Shown here in pieces: positions 17,738-25,933 of a stretch of 64,000 bases of DNA (positions are counted from its first letter, which is position 1; the number at the start of each line of letters is the position of its first letter). Location of the stretch: assembly GCA_037034305.1 (NCBI GenBank), contig JBAGJY010000018.1, forward strand, positions 1 through 64,000. Direction: 5' to 3'. The notes beneath the pieces are model-generated. The model was given only the letters and a program-made list of their open reading frames with translations. It was not told the DNA's origin and searched no databases. Source of the stretch: Streptantibioticus_A sp037034305 (GTDB lineage Bacteria; Actinomycetota; Actinomycetes; Streptomycetales; Streptomycetaceae). Both the position numbers and the translations under genes were made by a program.

Positions 17738-17954
17738 GGGACTCCCTCCGTCGCGGCTCGGCGCGGCCCACGCCGGGGCCGCGGGCACTGAGCCGGCGCC
17801 CGCGCGGCGGGAGACCGGATCCCACTGTGGACAGAGTCCTGCGACGCGGCAAGGTAGCTCCTCGACCGGCACCTTGGTGGACTTGCCGCAGTCTCGTCCG
17901 TGCGGGGACGCTCCTGGATGCGAGGCCTTCTTCAACACTGCGGAGGACGGTCGG
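17738..17954. promoter_or_regulatory. Divergent promoter region between hisA-like and hisG-like operons
   Basis: A 217-base gap between the two divergent starts must carry both promoters of the biosynthetic operons. I see GGGAGTC about 5 bases before the hisA ATG and GGAGGAC before the hisG ATG as ribosome sites. No convincing -10/-35 pair or long palindrome stands out by eye. Confidence 0.5.
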
Positions 17955-18866
17955 ATGATCTCTCTTGCCCTGCCGAAGGGGTCGTCGCTCGAGCAGCGCA
18001 GCCTCGACCTCTTCAAAGCGGCACACCTGCCCCTGCGGCGGGCGTCCGAGCACAGTTACCGCGCGAAGATCGACTACGACTGCCCGGTACAGGTGGTGTT
18101 CTACAAGCCGCGCGAGATCCCCCAGATCGTCGAGCAGGGGCTGTTCGACGTCGGACTGACCGGCGCCGACTGGATCGAGGAGAGCGGCGCCAAGGTCGAG
18201 GTGGTCCGGTCCTTCGGCTACTCCAAGACCACAAATCGGCCGTGGCGCATCGTGCTTGCCGTCCGCGAGGACCATCCCGCGCGCACCACCGCGGAACTCG
18301 CGCCTGGACTGCGCGTGGCGACGGAGTACGTGTCGATCAGCCGCAACTACTTCGCGCGGATCGGAGTTCCGGCGACCATCGTCGCCTCCTACGGCGCCAC
18401 CGAGGCCAAGATCCCGGAGCTGGCCGACGCGGTCGTCGACGTCGTGGAGACCGGCTCGTCTCTGAAGCACAACGGTCTGCGCATCATCGAGACGATCCGC
18501 ACCTGCGACGCGCAGCTGATCGTGAACCCGGCGGCCTGGCTCCAACCGGCCAAGCGCGAGCGCATTCTCGGGATCGCCCGTCTGCTGGCTGCGGCGCACG
18601 CCGGACCCGCGCACACGCTGCTCACGGTTCAGGTCCCGATGCGCCACCTCGCGGCGGTCACCGCTGCGATGCCCGATCGCTCGTGGCGGCTCGGATCCGG
18701 CCTCGGGGAGGAGCGGCTGATCGTCCTGCAGGGCACGGCACGCACGGACACCGTGGTCCACACCATCGCCGCTCTGACGTCCGTCGGCGCGCTCCACATC
18801 GTGGAGAGCGCGGTGAGCTCCGTCATAAGTCTCGAAGACGGCGAGGCCGGCGTTTCCGCGCAGTGA
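17955..18866 (+). CDS. hisG: ATP phosphoribosyltransferase homologue (HisG, long form)
   Basis: 303-residue HisG family enzyme, which joins a purine nucleotide and PRPP. ISLALPKGSSLEQRSLDLF, DVGLTGADWIEESGAKVEVV and the PRPP loop DVVETGSSLKHNGLRIIET are clear. The C-terminal ~80 residues correspond to the ACT-like regulatory domain (long HisG) but are divergent, so loss of histidine feedback is plausible. First gene of the rightward operon. In coformycin/pentostatin clusters a HisG homologue performs the entry step; a pathway copy could accept dATP or a 2'-modified ATP. Start chosen at the ATG where similarity begins, after GGAGGAC. Confidence 0.9.
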   Translation: MISLALPKGSSLEQRSLDLFKAAHLPLRRASEHSYRAKIDYDCPVQVVFYKPREIPQIVEQGLFDVGLTGADWIEESGAKVEVVRSFGYSKTTNRPWRIVLAVREDHPARTTAELAPGLRVATEYVSISRNYFARIGVPATIVASYGATEAKIPELADAVVDVVETGSSLKHNGLRIIETIRTCDAQLIVNPAAWLQPAKRERILGIARLLAAAHAGPAHTLLTVQVPMRHLAAVTAAMPDRSWRLGSGLGEERLIVLQGTARTDTVVHTIAALTSVGALHIVESAVSSVISLEDGEAGVSAQ

Positions 18867-18917
18867 TGGCCGAACGGCCGCGAGCGACTTGAAGCTTCGA
18901 AGAGGAGTTGACGTATC

Positions 18918-19655
18918 GTGCGATCACCGGAACCCACCGACAACACCGACGACAAAGTCACGGCCCTGATGAAGGAGCGGGTGCCGGACATCGTCGGCCG
19001 CAGCAAAGAGCTCTGGCGGCTCGACGACGGGATGTGCGCCATCCGCCTGATCCCTTCCCTGCGCAGCTTCACCTACCAGCGCGACGAGATCGTCGAGGAC
19101 ACCGGGCCGCTGCGGCTCGACTTCTACGAGCGCGCCTCCGAGCAGCTACGCGCCGCCGGGGTGCGCACTTCGTTCGTGCGGCGGCTGGGTCCGACCGCGT
19201 ACCTGTCCGAGTTCCACGAGCCGCCACCGTTCGAGGTCATCGTCAAGAATCGGGCGGTCGGCTCGACCGTCGTGAAGTACCCCGGCCTGTTCGAGCCGGA
19301 CGCGCCGCTGCCGCGCCCCGTCGTGAAATTCGACTATCGGACCGATCCGGAGGACCAGCCGATCGGCGAGGACTACCTGCGCGTACTCGGGCTGCCGGTG
19401 GACGAGATGCGGAGGCTGGCGCTGACGGTCAACGACGTCCTGCGCGCCTGGCTGGAGCCGATCGAGGTGGTGGACTTCTGCGTCATCTTCGGCCTGGACG
19501 GCGCTGAACCCGTCCTGATCTCCGAGGTCTCGCAGGACTGCATCCGCATGCGCCACCCGGACGGCTCGTCCCTCGACAAGGACCTGTTCCGGCGCGGCGC
19601 CCCCGGCGCAGAGATCATCGAGGCCTGGCGCAGGGTGCTCCATGAAGCCCGATGA
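18918..19655 (+). CDS. SAICAR-synthetase-like enzyme, predicted diazepine-ring former (CofB/PenC type)
   Basis: 245-residue PurC homologue. Conserved blocks: GRSKELWRLDDGMCAI (PurC KGKvRevY loop), VIVKNRAVGSTVVKYPG, VVKFDYRTDPEDQPIGEDYL and LDKDLFRRGAPG. In Streptomyces kaniharaensis CofB, a PurC homologue, converts PRFAR to 8-ketocoformycin-5'-phosphate through a Dieckmann cyclisation and retro-aldol loss. Beside hisG, hisA and an SDR, this gene is best explained as that ring-forming enzyme rather than purine biosynthesis, since no other pur genes are near. GTG start with AGAGGAG upstream. Overlaps the SDR start by 14 bases. Confidence 0.88.
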   Translation: MRSPEPTDNTDDKVTALMKERVPDIVGRSKELWRLDDGMCAIRLIPSLRSFTYQRDEIVEDTGPLRLDFYERASEQLRAAGVRTSFVRRLGPTAYLSEFHEPPPFEVIVKNRAVGSTVVKYPGLFEPDAPLPRPVVKFDYRTDPEDQPIGEDYLRVLGLPVDEMRRLALTVNDVLRAWLEPIEVVDFCVIFGLDGAEPVLISEVSQDCIRMRHPDGSSLDKDLFRRGAPGAEIIEAWRRVLHEAR

Positions 19656-20358
19656 TCCGTCCGGCCCGCACCCCGCCGCCCTGGTCACCGGTGCCAACCG
19701 CGGCACCGGGCTGGAGGTCGCCAGGGAACTGCACCGTCGTGGCTACCGCGTCGTCGCGCTGAACCGGACGCTCCTGAAGGAGCCGTGGCTGCATGAGATC
19801 GAGTGCGATCTCGCCGCCCCCGGCACGGTCCGCGATGCGGTGCGTGACGCGGTTTCGTACGCGGGCCGGCTGGACGCCTGCGTGTCGAGCGCGGCCGTGC
19901 GCCATCTGGCGCCGGTGGAGAACCTGCCGCTGGCGGACTGGAACCGGTCGGTGGCGGTGAACCTCACCTCTGTCTTCGCCTTGGTACAGGCAGCCCTTCC
20001 GGCGCTGCGTGCTGGCGCGGGCATCGTCGTTGTGGTGGGCAGCCATGCAGGGACCCGGTACTTCGAGGGCGGCGCCGCGTACAGTGCGACGAAGGCGGCG
20101 CTCAAAGCCCTGGTCGAGACCCTGCTGCTGGAGGAGCGAGCACACGGAGTCGCCGCCACCCTGGTCAGTCCGGGCGCGATCGCCAACGAGGACGGCGACA
20201 TGGATCCGACGAAAATGTCCACCGCGTCGGTGGCCCGTCACGTCGGCCACCTGGTCCAGGACCGCTGCGCCGACCTGGTCATCGGGGAGATCGAGATCCG
20301 GCCGTCCCGCCTCCCACCGCCTCCGGTGGACGGGCTCGCGCGCCTGCGGCACGTGTGA
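19642..20358 (+). CDS. Short-chain dehydrogenase/reductase, predicted 8-keto reductase (CofA/PenB type)
   Basis: 238-residue classical SDR. The TGANRGTG cofactor motif (residues 16-23), an Arg after the second strand (ALNRT) suggesting NADPH, S134, and the catalytic Y147-SAT-K151 are intact. In coformycin and pentostatin pathways an SDR (CofA, PenB) reduces the 8-keto group to the hydroxyl that makes the product a transition-state mimic for adenosine deaminase. Its position just after the PurC-like gene supports that assignment. Stop overlaps a possible early start of the MFS gene. Confidence 0.88.
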   Translation: MKPDDPSGPHPAALVTGANRGTGLEVARELHRRGYRVVALNRTLLKEPWLHEIECDLAAPGTVRDAVRDAVSYAGRLDACVSSAAVRHLAPVENLPLADWNRSVAVNLTSVFALVQAALPALRAGAGIVVVVGSHAGTRYFEGGAAYSATKAALKALVETLLLEERAHGVAATLVSPGAIANEDGDMDPTKMSTASVARHVGHLVQDRCADLVIGEIEIRPSRLPPPPVDGLARLRHV

Positions 20359-20423
20359 TGTTCGCAATATCCCGTGTCGCGCAGACGCTATGCGCAACGG
20401 TCCATCAGGCACGACAGGGTTCG

Positions 20424-21638
20424 ATGGCTCAGTCGTACGGTGAGTTCCTGCGCAGTCCGCATGCCAGGTACCTGCTCACCGCCAACCTGGTGGGCCGACT
20501 GCCGGCCGGCATGGTGCCGCTTGGCATCGTGCTGTTCCTGCGCGCGCACCAGGTCGGGTTCGGCGCGGTCGGCGCGATCACCGCGGTGTACGGGCTTTCG
20601 GCGGCGGTCGGCGGCCCGCTGCTGGGCCGGATGGTGGACCGGTTCGGCCAGGCCGTCGCTCTCGCGGTCAGCGCGTTGTGCTCGGGGGCCGGGCTGGTAG
20701 GCGTAGCGGGATTCGCGCCGCACCGGCTCGCGATCGCGGCGCTCTCGGCCTTCGTCGCAGGGTTCTTCAACCCACCGCTGGAGCCCTGTGTCAGATCCCT
20801 GTGGGCGACCATGCTGCCTTCGGACCGGGCGATTCAGGTCGCCTACGCGCTGGACGCCTCGCTCCAGCAGGTGGTGTTCGTCCTGGGGCCCGTGCTGGTC
20901 GTCGTCATCGCCGCCGTGGCCTCCCCCGTCGCCGCGCTGCCGATCACCGCGGCCGCGCTGGTCCTCGGCACCGGGCTCTACGTGTGGCCCGAACCGGTCC
21001 GCCGCTGGCGGGCCGGGCCGCGGCAGCCGCACTGGGCCGGGCCGCTGCGCTCGGCGACGATCCGGCGCCTGGTGGTGAGCATGAGCTGCGTCGGGCTCTC
21101 GCTCGGCGCCTTGAGCATCGCGAGCGTGGCCTACCAGGAGCACGTACAGCACGCCGGGATCTCCGGCGCCATCCTCGGTGTCAACGCGTTCGGGGCCCTT
21201 GCCGGCAGCTTCGCCTACGCAGCCCGGTCGTGGCGGCTGGGTCTGGAGAAGCAGCTGATCGCCATGCAGGTGGCGGCTGCGATGCTGTTTGTGCCGCTGG
21301 CGCTCGTACTGCCCATCCCGCTGACCCTGCTGCTCGTCCTGTGTGGTGGGGCGTTCCTCTCGCCCATGCTCAACTGCGCGTTCACGGTCATCGGACAGGC
21401 GGCGCCGCGCGGGAACACGACCGAGGCGTTCGCCTGGCTCGTCAGTTCGATCGGGCTGGGCACCGCGGCCGGGGCGTCGCTCGCCGGGATCCTGCAGCAG
21501 CGGGCGGGGCTGAGCGCGACCTGGCTTCTGCAGAGCACCGCCTTTCTCGCCGCCGCGCTCCTCGCCGCCCGCATCGCCCCCGTCGGCGCGGCGCGGTTCG
21601 CGCTCCCCGAGCAGCCCACCGAGGTGTTGGAACGATGA
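20424..21638 (+). CDS. MFS transporter, probable product exporter
   Basis: About 404-residue major facilitator with roughly twelve hydrophobic segments and the conserved GPLLGRMVDRFG loop between helices 2 and 3. A second ATG at 20358 (overlapping the SDR stop as TGATG) would add 22 non-hydrophobic residues; I favour 20424 because the usual MFS N-terminus begins there, though neither has a strong ribosome site. Coupled to the phosphatase gene by a 4-base overlap. As the only transporter in the biosynthetic operon it likely exports the nucleoside and helps protect the host. Confidence 0.85.
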   Translation: MAQSYGEFLRSPHARYLLTANLVGRLPAGMVPLGIVLFLRAHQVGFGAVGAITAVYGLSAAVGGPLLGRMVDRFGQAVALAVSALCSGAGLVGVAGFAPHRLAIAALSAFVAGFFNPPLEPCVRSLWATMLPSDRAIQVAYALDASLQQVVFVLGPVLVVVIAAVASPVAALPITAAALVLGTGLYVWPEPVRRWRAGPRQPHWAGPLRSATIRRLVVSMSCVGLSLGALSIASVAYQEHVQHAGISGAILGVNAFGALAGSFAYAARSWRLGLEKQLIAMQVAAAMLFVPLALVLPIPLTLLLVLCGGAFLSPMLNCAFTVIGQAAPRGNTTEAFAWLVSSIGLGTAAGASLAGILQQRAGLSATWLLQSTAFLAAALLAARIAPVGAARFALPEQPTEVLER

Positions 21639-22441
21639 GCTCGACGCTGTTCGTCTCCGACCTCGACGGCACGCTGCTGACATCCGCCGGCCGGATCACC
21701 GAGCGGACGCGGGCGGCGGTGCTCGCCGTGCGGCAGGGCGGCCACACCTTCGCCATCGCGACCAGCCGGCCGGTGCGCGACGTGCGCCAGGTCGCCCTGG
21801 CCCTGGACTGTTCGCCGATTGCGATCTGCGGGAACGGCTCGATCACCTACGATTTCTCCGCCGAGCATGTGGTCGACTACGCCGCGATCCCGGCGGACGA
21901 GGCCACCACCGCCGTCCTCGCGCTGCGCGCGACCATCCCGGGTGTCCGCTTCGGCGCGGAGCGGTACCTGGAGTTCCTGCTCGAGGACGCCTTCGCCCTC
22001 ACGGCGGACCTGCGATCCCCGGCCCGGATCACCCGCGCCCTGGAAGACGAGCTCGACGGCCGCGGCATCGGCAAACTCATCGTCCAAGCGCCCGGTGACG
22101 CAGCCGAGTACCACGCGCTCGTCCGCAGCGTGCTGCCGCGAGGATTCGAAACCACGTACTCAACGACGATGTTCTGCGAGGTGACGCGCTCGGGCGTCGA
22201 CAAGGCCTCGGCCCTGGCCCGACTGAGCGCGTCGCTGGGGGTCGCGCGGGAGGCGACCGTGGCGTTCGGGGACAATCACAACGATCTGCCGATGCTGCGC
22301 TGGGCCGCCGTCGCCGTGGCGGTTGGCAACGGCCACCCCGACGTCCTCGCGGCCGCGCATCACATCACCGCGACGAATGACCGCGACGGCGTCGCGCGGT
22401 GGCTCGAGGTGGAGTTGAACAGGCTAGCTTCGGCCGGCTGA
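21635..22441 (+). CDS. HAD-superfamily (Cof-type, IIB) phosphatase, predicted final dephosphorylation
   Basis: 268 residues. Motif I is FVSDLDGTLL (nucleophile D9, acid D11), motif II ATSRP, and motif IV FGDNHNDLPML, with a C2-type cap between. These enzymes hydrolyse phosphate esters of sugars and nucleotides. The coformycin pathway needs removal of the 5'-phosphate after ring formation, and this gene is the last of the operon, so it is the natural candidate. A second HAD phosphatase of the same class lies at 29,182. Confidence 0.87.
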   Translation: MSSTLFVSDLDGTLLTSAGRITERTRAAVLAVRQGGHTFAIATSRPVRDVRQVALALDCSPIAICGNGSITYDFSAEHVVDYAAIPADEATTAVLALRATIPGVRFGAERYLEFLLEDAFALTADLRSPARITRALEDELDGRGIGKLIVQAPGDAAEYHALVRSVLPRGFETTYSTTMFCEVTRSGVDKASALARLSASLGVAREATVAFGDNHNDLPMLRWAAVAVAVGNGHPDVLAAAHHITATNDRDGVARWLEVELNRLASAG

Positions 22442-22455
22442 GCCGATCCGGCCCG

Positions 22456-23100
22456 TCAGTCCTCGGAGACGATGCCGAGGGAGACGGCGGCCAGCGCCAC
22501 CTCCGTGCGGCTGCCGCAGTTGAACTTGGTCAGCAGGCTGGACACGTGGCGCTTCGCCCCGTGGATGGAGATGCCGAGCTTGGTGGCGATCTGCTGATTG
22601 CTACAGCCGTGCGCGAGCAGTTCCAGCACCTCGCGCTCGCGGTTGGTGAGCCGCCCGGGCGGGCGAACCCGGTTGCCGTTGCCCGGGATGTGAGTGCTCA
22701 TCAACTCCAGGAGGATCTCGGGCGCGATGACCGGCTCCTTGCGGATGAGCTTCCCGAAGACCTCGTTGAGCTTCTCGACGGTGAGCTCCTTCTCGACCAG
22801 GTAGCCGTCCACTCGATGGGACAGCGCCTGGGCGATGGTGGTACGGCGCTGGTCCTGCAGCGTAATCATGATCTTGATGTCGTTGACGCGGGCCTCCGCC
22901 GACGCCCGCAGGAACTCGCCGCACAGATCCAGCGGAACGACGGCGACGTCTAACCCGTCGGCGATCAGCCGCATCGCACACCCGACATCCCGCACGACCC
23001 GCGCGGACCGGATCGGATCGACCAGGTCGAGAAGCAGCGGCAGGCCGAGTGCGGAGACCTCGTCGCGTGAGACCCACACGACCGAGACACGCTCTTCCAT
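22456..23100 (-). CDS. LuxR-type regulator with degenerate receiver domain
   Basis: 214 residues. The C-terminal helix-turn-helix is clear: RLTNREREVLELLAHGCSNQQIATKLGISIHGAKRHVSSLL. The N-terminal part folds like a receiver but the acidic pair is replaced (VSRDE), the phosphoacceptor strand reads DVAVVPLDL with Pro at the expected Asp, and the conserved Lys position reads GYLVEK. This suggests a phosphorylation-independent, perhaps ligand-sensing, atypical response regulator, as seen in antibiotic clusters. AGGAGG 6 bases before the ATG. Convergent with the biosynthetic operon (14-base gap). Its promoter shares a 93-bp element with rpiR. Confidence 0.85.
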   Translation of the reverse strand: MEERVSVVWVSRDEVSALGLPLLLDLVDPIRSARVVRDVGCAMRLIADGLDVAVVPLDLCGEFLRASAEARVNDIKIMITLQDQRRTTIAQALSHRVDGYLVEKELTVEKLNEVFGKLIRKEPVIAPEILLELMSTHIPGNGNRVRPPGRLTNREREVLELLAHGCSNQQIATKLGISIHGAKRHVSSLLTKFNCGSRTEVALAAVSLGIVSED

Positions 23101-23176
23101 CGATTCCTCCTGTCAGCCGTGGTTTGGGCGTGCGACCGCGGCCGGGAGCGCCGAACATGGAGTCAGGACTCGATCG

Positions 23177-23269
23177 CCTAACCGTAAGCGGGCGACGTGG
23201 ATCCGTAGTGAACGAGGTAGTAAAAGTACGTTACCGAAAGCACTTCGCGTAATGGCATAACGTAGCCAG
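23177..23269 (-). promoter_or_regulatory. Shared upstream element, copy A (luxR side)
   Basis: About 93 bases that recur inverted at 24,074-24,166, roughly nine positions in ten identical by eye. Read toward luxR it contains GTTATGCCATTAC, GGTAACGTACTTTTACTACC and GGATCCACGTCGCCCGCTTACGG. It ends 76 bases before the luxR start. Probable promoter plus operator common to luxR and the rpiR operon. Confidence 0.75.
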
Positions 23270-23479
23270 CTCTGCACGTTGGCACCGAGGATGCCCGTCA
23301 GCGGCGGATCGGTTCGGGCTGTCTGCTCGAGTACGGCCGCTCGTTGCGTCCGTGTTTGACAGATCCCTGACAGATTCGTCCGCCGTGAATGGTGCCACGC
23401 CCGGACTTGGCCGGGGCGCTCTTATATCCCGCCTGGCGCCGAGATCCGCGTTCTAAATCAATGGACTTGTGTTCTCTGG

Positions 23480-23930
23480 CTGGTTCGTGCGCATTGCCTC
23501 GGTCAAGAATGCCCTGCACCCCGGCGACAATCAGCTCGGCATCGCGCTGGCGGCCTCGACCGTGGGCTCGCTCATCGCGATGTAATTCCCCGGACGGATG
23601 GTGACTAGGTCCGGCGAACGAACCACGGTGCGTTGCTCCGTGGTGCTGCTGCCGCTCACCCTCCTCCTGGTCTCAGCGTCCCACGACGTCATCGAGCGCA
23701 TCGCCGCGCTCGCAGTGTTCGGAGCCGTGGTCGGCATGCTCGACGTCGCCATGAACGCGGAGGCAATCGCAGTCGGGCGTGCTGGAACGGCCCGGTGCTA
23801 ACAGTTGCCATGCATCGTGGAGTACCGGGTCGATCGTCGGATCCGCTACCGCGGGGTGGGCCGCCGCCGCGCACCTGACCTTCTCTCAGCTGGTTGGGCT
23901 ACGCACTCGGCCTGCCCCCCGCACTTGTCC
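23480..23930 (+). pseudogene. Decayed MFS transporter gene
   Basis: Fragments of a fucose-permease-like MFS protein can be followed across frames: VRIASVKNALHPGDNQ, then LGIALAASTVGSLIAM ending at an in-frame TAA (23,583-23,585), then LAVFGAVVGMLDVAMNAEA and, in another frame, TGSIVGSATAGWAAAAHLTF. An in-frame stop and at least one frameshift make it non-functional. It lies between the two inverted regulatory repeats. Bases 23,270-23,480 and 23,930-24,073 contain nothing I recognise, apart from a GACAGATccctGACAGAT direct repeat near 23,360. Confidence 0.75.
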
Positions 23931-24073
23931 TGCTGGCCGCTCCGTTGGTCTGGGTGGCGACCAAAGCACAGGTGGTCGCGGTCGCCTCGTGAAGCGTCCC
24001 GGACATACCAGACGCCTTCCTGTTCCCGGCATCGCCGACGCGACAGCCCGGCGCTTGGTCAAGGGTCGCGGGC

Positions 24074-24166
24074 CTGGCTACGTTATGCCATAACACGAAG
24101 TGCTTCAGTAACGTAATTTTACTACTTCGTTCACTGTGGATCCACGTCGCCCGCTTACGGTCTAGC
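24074..24166 (+). promoter_or_regulatory. Shared upstream element, copy B (rpiR side)
   Basis: Inverted copy of 23,177-23,269, ending at the rpiR ATG (24168). Contains the perfect 13-base palindrome GTTATGCCATAAC (24,082-24,094) and AGTAA-7-TTACT. The absence of a leader between element and ATG suggests a very short or leaderless rpiR transcript, whereas copy A has a 76-base leader. Confidence 0.75.
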
Positions 24167-24167
24167 C

Positions 24168-25040
24168 ATGCACAAGTCAGCCGAGCGCATCCCGCTGACC
24201 GGGTCTCAGGCGATTGCCAGGATCCAGTCAGCACTGACCAGCCTGGTCTCCAGTGAGCGCCGCGTCGCGGAGGTGATCCTCGCTAATCCGCGCGACGTCA
24301 TCGGCAAGACGGCGACCCAACTGGGCAGCGAGGCCGGGACGTCGGCGACCACGGTCATCCGGTTCGCCCGCAGTGTGGGATTCGGCGGCTATACGGAATT
24401 GGTCATGAGCCTGGCGATTTCCGAGCGTGACCTAGAACCGCCGGAGGAGTTGCCCGACGTGACCGACCAGCCTGCGGCCGTCCTGGAGAAGGTCGCTCGG
24501 GTCGGTGCACGGATGATCGCGAGCATCGCCGATTCCGTCGAGGTCGGCGCGTTCGAGGGAGCCGTGCGCACGATCGCGGGAGCGCGGCACACGCTGTGTC
24601 TTGGCGCAACCCTGACCGTGCCGGTCGCGACCGATCTGGCCTACCGCCTGAATCACCTCGGGCTTTCGGCTGATGCTCCTCTCGACAGCCAGGTGCAGCG
24701 CATCCGCGCCAAGGGGCTCGGCGAGCAGGACGTCTGTGTCGCCATCTTGCACGGGGGGTCCTATCCGCGGGTTGTGGACGCGGCCCGGGATGCCGCCCGC
24801 GAGGGAGCAACGGTGGTAGCGATCACCTCGTTCGTCCGTACCCCGCTCGCCGAACTGGCCGACCTGCCGCTGATCGTCGGCGGCAATCAAGCGAGCGTGG
24901 GACTGCACGCGTGGCCGGCCCGTCTGGCCTACATGGCGCTGGTGGACGCGCTGGTCCTGGCTGTGCACAACACCGATTCGGCCAAGCACGACGCGTCGCT
25001 GGAGTCGATATCCGACCTCATCCAACAGGACCTGCTATGA
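24168..25040 (+). CDS. RpiR/MurR-family regulator (HTH plus SIS domain)
   Basis: 290 residues. N-terminal HTH_6 domain (about 12-90) with LVSSERRVAEVILANPRDVIG and SATTVIRFARSVGFGGYTEL. C-terminal SIS domain (about 125-265) that binds phosphosugars, including LCLGATLTVPVATDLAYRLNHLG and DVCVAILHGGSYPRVVDAA. It probably senses a phosphorylated sugar and controls the transport/phosphatase operon it heads. Stop overlaps the permease start (ATGA). It lies directly downstream of shared element B, so autoregulation and co-control of luxR are plausible. Confidence 0.88.
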   Translation: MHKSAERIPLTGSQAIARIQSALTSLVSSERRVAEVILANPRDVIGKTATQLGSEAGTSATTVIRFARSVGFGGYTELVMSLAISERDLEPPEELPDVTDQPAAVLEKVARVGARMIASIADSVEVGAFEGAVRTIAGARHTLCLGATLTVPVATDLAYRLNHLGLSADAPLDSQVQRIRAKGLGEQDVCVAILHGGSYPRVVDAARDAAREGATVVAITSFVRTPLAELADLPLIVGGNQASVGLHAWPARLAYMALVDALVLAVHNTDSAKHDASLESISDLIQQDLL

Positions 25041-25933
25041 AAAGCTTGGCAAAGAGTCCTGTTGCGCGCGGCGCGACCCCCTACGTCCTGCTGGCGCCCG
25101 CCGCCTTGCTGCTCGCGGCGTTCACCGTCCTTCCCCTGCTGCTCGTGGCGGTGCTGTCGTTCTGTGACGTGAGCCTGCTTCAGAAGACCTGGTCGTTCAT
25201 AGGGTTTGGGAACTTTCGGATGGAGCTGAGCTCCCGTGAGTTCCGCGGCAGTGTCACCACCACCCTCCTCTACGCCCTCTACGTGGTGCCGGCTTCCGTC
25301 GTGGGCGGTCTGATCGTCGCGCTGGTCGTCAACCGGGTCCGCCACGGCCGCGACTTCTGGCGTGCCGTCTATTTCCTGCCGGTGGCCACGACGCTGGTCG
25401 CGATGTCGTCGGTGTGGGGCTGGCTGTTCACTCCCGACACCGGGATCGTCGATCGCGTCCTGGGGCCGGTGCTCGGCGTCCGGGACTGGCTCGATCACCC
25501 GCATCTGGCCCTTCTGGCGCTCGCCGTCGTCGGCGTGTGGCACCAGCTCGGATTCGTGACGATCCTGTATCTCGCCGCGTTGGCAAGCCTGCCAGCCGAC
25601 CAGTACGACAGTGCGGCTCTCGACGGCGCTGGGCCGTGGCACAGATTCTGGCACGTGACCTGGCCGGCCATCGGGCCGACCACAATCTTCGTCACCGCTG
25701 TGACATGCGGCACGGCGCTGCAGGCCTACGACTCGATCGTCGCGATGACCGGCGGCGGTCCTGCGGGTGCAACGCAGACCTTGACGTACGACATCTGGCG
25801 GCGCGGCGTGGACTACTTCGACATCGGACGCGCCGCCGTCCTGTCTCTCGTCTTGCTGGCCTTGTCCGTTGTGGTGACTGCGATGCAGCGCAGTCGCTAC
25901 GGCCGCGCTCTGGAATCGGCGGGATCGCGATGA
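25037..25933 (+). CDS. Sugar-type ABC transporter permease (MalF/UgpA-like)
   Basis: 298-residue inner-membrane protein with about six hydrophobic segments. The coupling loop DQYDSAALDGAGPWHRFWHVTWPAIGP matches the EAA motif of CUT1-family permeases. The N-terminal TPYVLLAPAALLLAAFTVLPLL is typical of UgpA/MalF relatives. Overlaps rpiR and the second permease by 4 bases each, so the operon is tightly coupled. Confidence 0.9.
   Translation: MKSLAKSPVARGATPYVLLAPAALLLAAFTVLPLLLVAVLSFCDVSLLQKTWSFIGFGNFRMELSSREFRGSVTTTLLYALYVVPASVVGGLIVALVVNRVRHGRDFWRAVYFLPVATTLVAMSSVWGWLFTPDTGIVDRVLGPVLGVRDWLDHPHLALLALAVVGVWHQLGFVTILYLAALASLPADQYDSAALDGAGPWHRFWHVTWPAIGPTTIFVTAVTCGTALQAYDSIVAMTGGGPAGATQTLTYDIWRRGVDYFDIGRAAVLSLVLLALSVVVTAMQRSRYGRALESAGSR

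Noticed and set aside
17955..19655. HisG- and PurC-like genes as ordinary histidine and purine biosynthesis
   Set aside because: No other his or pur genes are adjacent. The combination with an SDR, phosphatase and exporter fits coformycin-type clusters better.
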